Assembly (NCBI GenBank): GCA_033807775.1
Contig: CM066321.1
Coordinates: 235,406,350-235,470,349 of the forward strand
Source: Saussurea involucrata
Lineage: Eukaryota > Streptophyta > Magnoliopsida > Asterales > Asteraceae
Direction: 5' to 3'
Length of the DNA: 64,000 nt
A program made the translations under genes and the position numbers. Positions 54,564 to 64,000 of this stretch are shown here, piece by piece (within the stretch, counting starts at the first letter, position 1; each line of letters starts with the position of its first letter). Below the pieces are notes generated by a model that did no database searches, was not told the origin of the DNA, and worked only from the letters and a program-made list of their open reading frames with translations.

Positions 54564-57500
54564 ATTCTCCCAACCTTAAAATGATTTCGTCCTCGAAATC
54601 TATATCCTTTACAACCCAAAGTCAACCGACTCACTATCGACCAAAATTTAACAATTCCTAACGGGAATCTAAATTCTATCCACACGGTCTATAAAGACAA
54701 TTCCTCGAACAATTGTTTATTAACAAAGCCCATACACATACTTTGTACTTATGTACGGATAAACGTTCCAACCATAGAGAAACTCCCAACCATACGACTT
54801 CAGTCATCTCCCAACCTTGAAATGTTCTATACATCTTGATTCCAGGTTCAAACTCTAAATCAATTTAAGGCTCAATTAATACTGAGACCAACCGAATCTC
54901 TAATTTCAATTGTCCCTATCGTTAACGGCCATTCACATCCAAGAGCTCTAATAGACTCCAAAATCCACCTCAATAATTAATCATCAAACAGACAGGTTCA
55001 TTAACCATACACAAAGGTTAGTTCACTAAAACCACTCATCACAAATGAGTATCTTAAGGTTACTATTACCATCACCATCATTCTTTTTAAAATCGGCTAC
55101 AATTCCCCGATTACACTAAAGGTGTCTGGCCTTAAACCCAAAGTTAACACCTAAATATCACCAACCTTTGCACTCTATCCAAACCCACACATGAGTTCCA
55201 TTCACAAATAAAAATCTAGAAGGAACAAGGATTCATCTTTCATATTTCCTGAACCTTACTTCTTTCCTCATTATCCGCTCCCCAACTTAGATTTGTAAGC
55301 CTCCTTAAAGTAACCGTTTATCATTAAACCTTTATCCGACTATTGCTTGGTCTTCCATACCGTCATCATCCACATCTCAATCTCCAGGTCTCAAAATAAC
55401 ATTAACGTATACTGCTTGAAAATCCATACTCACTTTAAATTGAGCATACTCACCACTTTTGAATACTTCAATATCTACAGCACCCATCACTACATCTATG
55501 ACCCACACGTTTCTTCAGTATAAAGTACTACCATTTCCTCACATCGATATCATACTACGCGACCACATTGCAACCAAGCACTAAAATATTATATATCAAA
55601 GGTGATAATTCCATTGAACCTGTAGTATAACTACATTCTTAGGTCCGACCTTTCTATCATTACTTCCTACGTTAGCATGGAATACTATCCTCCAATCATT
55701 ATTTGTCTCTTTTTCCCAACCTTTTCACATACCGATAACACTTTCTCATCTTTATTAAACTTCCTATGATTCAAAATCATAAACTTATTTAGCGACTCAC
55801 ACAACCACAATCACTTTGGATAAACTCACACTACCGCTCGACATTCTATTCCAATTATAGCCAAATCACTACACCATCTTACAACCACATTTTCCAACAG
55901 CTTTATTGACAACTAGTACTGTTCATCTGGAATCCCCGAAAAGACTTTCATCTAATGTTCCCTCTTTATAACTTCTTATTACTGGTTGACACATTTATCT
56001 TGACAATTAATGCCACTACTCGTTCGTACATTCTCCACCCATAACGTCTCACAGCAGACCAGATCCCTCATGGTCATTCATACACAATTCAAATTTACCT
56101 TCATGCTCTCCCGCACGATTAACCGAATCTATTTCATTACTTTATTCCTCCCCAACTTTAGTTTGAACTACAACTCACGAGTTTCTAATTAACTTAAACT
56201 TACTCACTTCTTACTAATTCTTTATGATTCCAAACCATTATATATATATACAGTGCACACTCCATCACAAATCTACATAGTCCATACCCTTACCATGTTC
56301 ATGCCTAATTCTTCATTCTATATAAACCATCTACACCATAAGTAGAATGTTCATCTACTACAATAGTCTTTCACTATCCTAACACCCCCCCCCCCCCCCA
56401 CAAGGTGACCCTTCAACTTTTAATCTTCCGATTCTGACTTAACATTCATACATGATCTCAAAAGAAAACTCAATGTGTTCACATTATGTAAACTTTAATT
56501 ATAATAAAATTCATGTAATTCCAACCCCCAAGCCTATGCCAAGTTAATTAAACCGGCGAATACCCTTAAGACTCAACCGAGTCTAAAACCAAGCCATCTG
56601 CTCAAAGGGTCTATTGATCATTTATCAATATCAACTCATGAAATTTAAAATACATCTAATCCCACATCATGCAACACACGCTTCGAGACATGATAATCTC
56701 ACCACCCCTTCATTGATACTTTCCCCAAGAAGTCAATTCATATATGTATCTATATGTACACGTATATACAACTCTATATACTCCACAGTATATAAATATA
56801 TTATTTTGCCAAAGTTTATTAGTCCCTAGGGTACTAAGAATACAAGGTCATCAAATTGTCCTCACACATAAGATCAATAGTTAAACCGACCCTTACAAAA
56901 ATGCGATTAAGCATATAACACACCATAACTATTGCACACCCACAATAGACTTCTAAAAGCATATTTTGACCACCTAACTTTCACTTCTGTAATAATTTAA
57001 CCAAAACCTCTTCTACTCGTGATTTATTCGCCAATCACTCAAAATCCCCACATGGGGTGTTTCACAAGATGTGTATTGTCCGCATTCTATAACATTCTGT
57101 AACATCCCCAGTTCACCGTACACGATATTGTCCGCTCTGCGCATACCCTCTGCATAACAGCATGCCGGTACCGCTCATGGTTTTGTTTCTGCCCGCACAT
57201 GCATACGCGGGACACACCCAGACCGCACCCTGTGACAGGCAAAAGGCCTTATACATCTTACACAACTGCCGACTTTAATGTCTATAGTCGACCTATCGAT
57301 ACTTCTTTAATCTATTCATTAACAAGGACTGAGCCTAATCCTTTCAACATAACATAATACAATTTACATCTCATCATCTTCATTTCAAACTTATTCGTGC
57401 AATACTAATATCACAAGATCACCATAAATTATTATTTAACGTCGAGGGTATTTCCTTTCTGTCTCATCACACTTCTCATAGTAATTTGCTAATTCCATCA

Positions 57501-58930
57501 CCTTGATGACTACTAATCCTTCCTCCGGACACTACCGTCCCTTGTCAACTGTATTTCTAGTTACCAAACAAGGGTATAGACCTTCTTACAACCAATGCTA
57601 AAGTCCACTTTCAACTCTCCCATTGTTCACCTTCCTCTTGAACACAATTACCAAGACTACAAACATTCTCCCAAGATTTATCTAACACCACTCCTTTCTC
57701 AGAGTTCTTCCTTAACTTATGGTAATATTTTACGACTTAGTTCGTTCATAGCCTTTATGCATAACTATGTACTAAATATATTATTTCGCATATTTCCTCA
57801 TTTTAAAGAATAACACTTGGAGCAACTTGGAAACACATGACACCAAAATTCTTATAACTTCAGTGTACTGCACAACGATCACGAGAATCGTTTGCATACT
57901 ACTTTCCAAAAAACTTAATCTTTTTCAACCAAAACGATGTTGTTATGACCGTAATATATTTAATGAAAATCTTTTCATACGACAAAAGTTGAAAGAAATT
58001 ACCGACACGAAGTAAGCTAGTCGGTTCTCACACTCATTTATATTTAACTTTTCTTGTAAAGTAAAAAGTATTTTGCAAATTGCTAAACTCAAAATTTCAT
58101 TGTGCATCAAAATGAAATTGTCTCTTTCTTAAAATACACATTTGTACAAGCAACTCATTCTTGAATAAAAATTGTTATTTATGCATTTATTTTAAAATCA
58201 AGAAAACTCATGTAGTACACTCACTAGGACACCATGCATAAAACTTTACTCGAAAATGAAGGCTACTCACTCAAACAAGGTCAATCGTTGTACTCACATC
58301 ACTTATCATTAACACTCTACTTCCGACTAGTGGTCGTCCTCTTGACCTTGTAACACTTTCTATCCATGCGTTCCACGGCCCACTTACTTAATCATTTCAT
58401 ATTATTTCCATTTTGATGAATCACCTTACATTCTATCTCTACACATTTCCATCCGCCTATTAAAGGTTACCTCGGCGGGCTTTCACAAGTCCCGCCAATT
58501 CTAGGTTGTCCTTCCAACCCCCCCCCCCCCCCCCCAAATCATTTACTTATCTAATCTCTAAAGAATTAAAGGACCTTGGTGGCATATTCACCAACGATCT
58601 GCTATAACACAAAGGAATAACCATAAGAAATGGTTATACGAATATAGACATACTAAACGTACTTTACCGATCATTAGTCACTGTAATAATTTAGAAACAA
58701 GCATGCTTACGTAAATATATATTCATAATAACAGTAGCTAACTGGAATTGTGAACATATTATACATGAGAATCCTCATCACCATTGTCACAGTACTAATT
58801 TCATGTATTTCTATCAACTATAAGACTATCCCTTCTTAGTACTTCTACCCATATCTCACAAATCATAACTTAACTCATCACAGCTTAAGTCTAAGTACCT
58901 CCTCAGCATACTTAGTTCACTTAAGTTAAT
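54564..58930 (-). other. Element D internal domain, non-coding
   Basis: Next to the 3' LTR the sense strand reads GATTTCGAGGACGAAATC and then a purine-rich GGTTGGGAGAAT, the usual gypsy pre-LTR context. Poly-C runs occur at 56387-56400 and 58518-58535. A GC-richer island at 57105-57260 contains TGTAACATCCC at its left side and may be a fragment of another element. No genes are seen. Confidence 0.75.
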
Positions 58931-58943
58931 GCTCTGATACCAA
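58931..58943 (-). other. Element D primer binding site
   Basis: On the - strand TTGGTATCAGAGC, complementary to initiator tRNA-Met, next to the 5' LTR. Confidence 0.88.
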
Positions 58944-58945
58944 CT

Positions 58946-60663
58946 TGTAACACCCCAAAACAGGGGTTAACAAAAACTTCCATAAAACGGAAGAGTGGTA
59001 CACATTACTAAAGTAAAGGTATACCAAATTAACATTACATAATCATTAATACAAGGATTTAGTTAATTATAACTACTATTGGACCACTAGCTTATTTGAT
59101 CACTACTATAGCAATCAAATATCAAAAGAATGCCGGAAAGTTCTATCATCAATCTTCCAATCTTTATCTCTCTAACAATGATCCCATGCTCACAACCCCG
59201 TTCTAGACCTTCTTGTCCGGAACCACTAAAATCTGTAATACATAAAACACATAACAAGTGTTAGGCTTTTAAAGCCTAAGTGAGATTTACACATAGCACA
59301 TAGAGCATAATCATAACATGTAGGAATAACAATTCGATACATTCTCAAATTGGATTCCATGGAGAAGGTCCATATCGCTACCCAGTTACATCATAATCGA
59401 AGATATACCTTGATCGGTACCCCACGGTATTGTCACAAGGCATAACACAACGGAAAACCCCACGGTATCCGAAGGTATGAATCAATTACACTTACCCCAC
59501 GGTGTGTAAGAATATATCCTCCAATGCCTACTAGGTGCTCCTCCAATTATGTGAATACCAACTATGTTAATCCAAATAACATTCAAAGCATATTTAACAC
59601 TTAACAATGGTCCAACCATTTAACATAATTAATACTACTTCCATGTAGTTCATATACATCCATATGTATCAAATCATATTCTATATGACATCAATAATAA
59701 ACATCCATGTTTACAATTCAATAATAAGTCCATTTTGACCATTAAGCCATCATTACTTCATTAAGACATATATTAAGCCATCATCAAGATCACATACTAT
59801 TGATATATAATCAAAGCCAAACTCTTAGCACCAACATTTAACATGGCATACTAAGTAATAAACACAATTAATCCACCATAACTTACTTGAACTCTTCTTG
59901 TTTCCCTCTTAACCATTAAGAGCTTATTAATCAAAATTTCTCATTATCAATACCAAAATCAAGATAAAGAATTGTAGTAAAGTATAATACAATCAATTAG
60001 ATACAAGTTACTCACCTCAAACCTTCAATTGATATAACCCTAACTTGAAGACTTGAACTCAATCACTTCCAACAAGATGAAATGAAGATATGTTGCCCTA
60101 AATGGAATTAATTGGTAAGATTCATCTACTAATTGCTTAAATTGGATTTGGAATAAGAGAAGTGGATTTACCTTAGGTTTAGATGAAGAATTCGTATGAA
60201 GCAGAGCAAAATAATCGGACTTGAGAGTTCTAAAATGAGAGAATACTGATTAAGAACCAAGGGGTGGGTTTTAACCCCCTTTCAACACGTCAGGTGCTCG
60301 GCGCCAGCGCCCGCGCCAGTGCATCGGCGCCACCATCCGCGCCAACCTCTGTTTGTTTGCTTCTCATTTTCCACTAATTTGGCCGTAACTTCTTCGTTAG
60401 AACTCCGTTTTTGCTCCGGAAAGAACCGTTGGACTCGTATTCAAATTACCCATCCAACTAATCCATAAAATCTATTATTTAACTTTGTCATCTATTTTTC
60501 ATTAATTTCCTTAAGGAATAAACTTACGAATTTCTATCGGAAGTTCTCAAATAACAAGTAACAATCACGTAAATTACTTAGGAAATCAATTATAATTTAA
60601 AAAGTCAAAATATAAAGAAATATTAGGACTATTATTACTCACAAGGATTTTCCGGGTGTTACA
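58946..60663 (-). repeat. Element D 5' LTR
   Basis: 1718 bp, sense start TGTAACACCCGG at 60663. Hairpin at 59261-59279 and GC-rich block at 60299-60344, as in the other LTR. Confidence 0.95.
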
Positions 60664-60668
60664 GATGA

Positions 60669-62178
60669 TGCCCTCAGAGATCCAAACTGGGTCAGCGCTA
60701 TGCAAGAATAGCTGACTGAATTCGAAAGAAACAAAGTTTGGAAACTCGTTCGTAGACCAACTGACAAAACGGTGATAGGCACTAAATGGGTCTATCGAAA
60801 CAAGTTGGACGAACATGGTACTGTAACTCGCAACAAAGCTCGTCTTGTTGCTCAGGGATACAGACAAGAGGAAGGCATAGATTATGACGAAACATTTGCT
60901 CCAGTAGCAAGACTTGAATCTATTCTTCTTTTCTTAGCATATGTTGTACACAAAAACTTCACTGTACATCAGATGGATGTTAAGTCAGCGTTTCTGAATG
61001 GAAAGCTTAATGAAGAAGTTTATGTGGAACAACCTCCAGGATTCTCAGATCCTAAGCGTCCAGGTTATGTTTATAAACTGGACAAGGCACTTTATGGCTT
61101 AAAGCAAGCTCCACGTGCATGGTATGACACTCTTTCCACTTATCTCCATATTGAAAATTTTGAGCGAGGTAAGATTGACAAAACTCTATTTTTTAGAAAA
61201 GTGAAAGGTCATACCATTCTAGTTCAAATATATGTTGATGACATTATATTTGGTTCTACTAACCCTGAGCTTTGTACTCGTTTCGCTGATAGAATGAAAG
61301 ATGAGTATAAAATGAGCATGATGGGTGAACTAACATATTTCCTTGGTCTTCAGATTAAGCAAACTGAAAAAGGAACTTTCATTAATCAGGGAAAATATGT
61401 TAAAGATATGCTGAAGAAATTCGACTTAACTGAAAGTTCAGCTATGAAAACCCCTATGGCACCACCACTGACACTTGATAAGGACACAAAGGGTGTTCCT
61501 GTCAATGTCACGATGTACCGTGGGATGATCGACTCACTATTGTATCATACAACTAGCCGACCCGATATTATGTTTGCAACATGCTTGTGTGCACGATATC
61601 AAGCTGAACCTAAGATATCTCATATGAAAGCTGTAAAGCGAATCTTTCGATATCTTAAGGGTACAGCGAATCTAGGTCTTTGGTATCCCAAAGACTCAGG
61701 ATTCGATCTAACCGCCTATTCAGACAGTGATTTTGCAGGTTGCAAAATGGATAGGAAAAGCACCACAGGAGGATGTCAGCTACTGGGTGGAAAGCTGGTA
61801 AGTTGGACAAGTAAGAAGCAAAACTCTGTGTCCACTTCCACAGCTGAAGCTGAGTATGTAGCCGCTAGAAGCTGTTGTTCTCAAGTCTTGTGGATGAGAA
61901 ATCAGCTACTAGACTATGATCTTCAGCTCTCAAAAATTCCAATCTATTGCGACAGCACAAGTGCCATCGCTATAGCCAACAACCCAGTGCTTCACTCAAA
62001 GACAAAACACATCGAAATCAGATATCATTTTATCAGAGATCATGTGATGAATGGTGATATAGAACTTCATTTTATTCCAACTGATTATCAGTTAGCTGAT
62101 CTATTTACCAAACCTCTTGATGAGACAAGATTCAACTTTCTCATCAGCGAGCTTGGAATGCTGAACTTTGAAGGATAA
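60669..62178 (+). pseudogene. pol: Element B1 pol, part 2: reverse transcriptase and RNase H
   Basis: Continues pol after D. A TAG at 60709-60711 interrupts, then the frame is open to 62178. RT motifs: VIGTKWVYRNK, ARLVAQGY, IDYDETFAPVARLES, QMDVKSAFLNG, LYGLKQAPRAWYD and the catalytic IYVDDIIFG at about 61228. RNase H has YSDSDFAG and STAEAEYVA, and the end is LADLFTKPLDE. Close relative of the C pol at the protein level. Confidence 0.92.
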
Positions 62179-63148
62179 AACCTTCAGCGGTTCACATTGA
62201 TCAGCGATAGGATAAAATCAACTTGTATAACCCATTCTATCATTCTCTCTCTGAATAAACTTGATTCGCTGATATCAAGGTATGTTTACTCTCTCTGACA
62301 AACGCATGAAAATGCAAGATTTCAAAACAAATGCATCGCTGAATATCTCTTCCTTAACAACGATTTTTTGAAATTTCTTAAAACCTTCACTGATATTTCT
62401 ATTCAGTGCTTCATGTTTTCAAAGAGTCCCTGAGTTTTTCAAAACCTCAGAGAAAACCAAGAATATGAAAGGACAGTTGTGACGTCATTGCAACGGATAA
62501 CACCAGGCACGATTTCTTTCTGACACACGTTTGCACGTTTCGTTCAAACTTCCAATCAAATGCAAACACGTGTCCGTGTCATGATGAAAACCTTTTCCCG
62601 CTCAAGGTTTTCTCTCTCTAAAATCTCTATATAAACAACTCTTGGTTTATATTTTATCTTTTACGCGATCAAATCTTCCTCCGCAAGAAAAGAATTACTG
62701 TTGCATTTGTGCTCTCAAATCTTCAAAGAACTGTTCATCATCTTCTTCATCAAACATCAAGGTTAATATGTTCTTATTTATTACCAAATGCTTAACTTGT
62801 TTCTGATCTTATCATTGTTTTAAACAAGATCAAACAAAAGAACTTCTTAAAAATAAAATCATTTCTTTCATGGTTTTATGAACACAACCATTTCATGGTT
62901 GTTCTTCATGTTTTAAATCTTAATCTTAAACTTGTTCTTCATTCGTATCCAGATTTTTTTAGAAACTGGAATACAAGACTTTATGGGTTTTACATTTCGT
63001 TTCAAATCATGAAAAACCCTAATCTTCATTAAGACATTTATGTCTGAATGAAATGGACAAAATTCGAACCATCTTAATGGAAATTCTTTCCATATCAAGA
63101 CAATTCTTATTTGTTAAACATCTTTGGTTGAACTGATAATACAAAGAA
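62179..63148 (+). other. Element B1 spacer between pol and the third ORF
   Basis: 970 bp without an ORF of note. It is rich in CAGCGA/TCGCTGA words. It contains a G-box at 62567 and a TATA box at 62628. Confidence 0.8.
62567..62635 (+). promoter_or_regulatory. Candidate internal promoter for the B1 third ORF
   Basis: CACGTG within ACACGTGTC (62567-62572) and TATATAAA (62628-62635), followed by a CT-rich leader and the ORF start at 63149. Same order as in element C. Confidence 0.5.
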
Positions 63149-64000
63149 ATGGCAACTTCAAAGATCAATGTTACCGCTGAGAACATCTCCGCTGACTCTG
63201 AGGAAGTGGAAATCATCAAAGCCCCTCAGGTTAAATTCAAGCTGGATCAACTAGATTGGACCAAGGTCAACAACCTCTCTGCGCTTCTCGAGTTTCCTCC
63301 TCGAAAGCAAGTCACACATCTGGATGATGCTGTGAATTTCCTGAAAAACTGTTGCATTTCAACAGCCCTGACCATCACACCTCCTGCAAGTCAGCTGCTA
63401 CTATCCCAGTTCTGGTACTCTGCCAGACACTCTCAGCTACCATCCACCAAAGATCCCTCCAAAACTATTGATTGCATACTCAGCGATACTGAGTATGGCA
63501 CAATAAAGATAACCCCCGCAATCATTCGAAAAGCCCTGAACTTTCCCAATGCTACCAAAGAAAAACCGTTTGTTCCATTCCCTGACCATAAGAAGCATGC
63601 TGACAGAGAAGAAATCATTGCTTTCCTCGACGCAATGGGTTACATCTGGGAAACTGGAAGGGACAAGAAGCCCGAGAAGAAGCTGACGCTGATAAAGAAG
63701 TCCAAAATGCCCAGCGAGATGAATTTCATCTTCGCACACCTGATCAGCTGCATGACAGCGAAAGACCGGCTCCTCTGATCAAGCCGCTCAACCTCAGCAG
63801 GCCATGGGATACGCACTGCTGAAAGGTCTACATATTGACTGGGCATCTATCATTTATGATGACCTAGTATAAAGAGTAGATTCTGCTGCTGACAGACCTG
63901 CATGGGTTCCCTACCCCCGATTCATCAGCGCCATCTTCCAATATGGCCTGAAGGACAGCTATCCTCAAGAGGGTGACCTGAAACTTTCTCAGGTTGGCCC
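63149..64000 (+). pseudogene. Element B1 third ORF, N-terminal part, broken
   Basis: Open from ATG at 63149 to a TGA at 63776-63778. A one-base shift just before this, at about 63760-63775, puts the continuation in another frame, which then meets a TAA near 63870 and runs on to the window edge. The visible module aligns with residues about 85-330 of the element C third ORF: LSQFWYSA against IQQWWKYL, IIRKALNFP against LREMLNLP, SSDQ against SSADQ, WVPYPRFISAI against YIPYIRYWQIV. Function unknown. Confidence 0.75.

Larger units (their letters stand above)
52846..60663 (-). mobile_element. Element D: LTR element without coding capacity (LARD-like)
   Basis: 7818 bp between GATGA copies (52841-52845 and 60664-60668). 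Two LTRs of exactly 1718 bp differ at about eight positions by eye. The primer site places the sense on the - strand. The 4.4 kb internal part has no ORF above about 72 codons and no gag or pol motif I recognise. It needs proteins of another element. LTR ends (TGTAACACCC) and the sequence next to the 3' LTR are gypsy-like. Confidence 0.93.
47606..64000 (+). mobile_element. Element B1: Sirevirus-like copia retrotransposon, interrupted by D
   Basis: 5' LTR 47606-48570, tRNA-iMet primer site, gag, pol, spacer and third ORF running off the window. Pol is split by element D (52846-60663). Lesions include a gag frameshift and several stops in pol and the third ORF. Left target copy CGTAT (47601-47605). 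It is inserted in the leader of H2. Confidence 0.93.

Noticed and set aside
55991..58015. Small frames in the D internal region
   Set aside because: All are 60-72 codons, on the antisense strand of D, with no recognisable motif.
5925..62178. B' and B1 as ends of one large inverted element
   Set aside because: Each has its own LTR, and they lie in different hosts. They are two insertions of one family.

Overview
This window is plant nuclear DNA made almost entirely of LTR retrotransposons. I recognise no host gene, tRNA, rRNA or bacterial feature. The elements prime from initiator tRNA-Met, duplicate 5 bp of target and resemble Sirevirus-type Ty1/copia and Tekay/Del-type Ty3/gypsy families of eudicots. 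Asteraceae is my guess from the general look of these families, not something the sequence proves. Element names (A to K) are mine.

Left half. Element A (copia, + strand, 1-5924) enters from the left. Its 3' LTR is split by solo LTR K (gypsy type, 1501-5079, target duplication TCAAT). A abuts the gag of element B' (copia, - strand, 5925-8450) exactly at an LTR end, so A probably inserted into B'. Solo LTR E (8629-11262, duplication GACAA) follows. A decayed copia pol, G (about 12080-14084 and 27307-28380, 3' LTR about 28751-28941), is split by element C (14085-27306, duplication CACTC) and by solo LTR H1 (27956-28210, duplication GGTGA). C is a 13.2 kb copia element whose two 489 bp LTRs look identical. 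It has a 1047-residue gag, a pol with one in-frame TAA, and an intact 1558-residue third ORF.

Right half. LTR J (from 29667) is split by element F (gypsy chromovirus, - strand, 30053-41704, duplication TTTAG). It is split again by a B-family LTR fragment, B2 (42517-42776). B2 is interrupted by H2 (non-autonomous copia, - strand, from 42777). H2 is interrupted by B1 (copia, + strand, from 47606), and B1 pol is interrupted by D (gypsy-type element without coding capacity, - strand, 52846-60663, duplication GATGA). The right ends of J, B2, H2 and B1 lie beyond the window, which predicts their order there.

Recurring themes. (1) Families A, B and C carry a third ORF after pol with shared modules. 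C's copy shows a coiled coil and a basic nuclear-targeting-like cluster, not an obvious envelope. (2) Three copia families keep a phase-0 3' splice-site-like sequence at the gag stop. (3) Each copia family is saturated with its own short palindromic word. In C the word is arrayed every 22 bp in non-coding DNA and every 21 bp (7 codons) inside gag and pol. (4) Several LTRs hold tandem hairpins with compensatory changes. Most coding regions are broken by stops or frameshifts; those breaks are described, not repaired.
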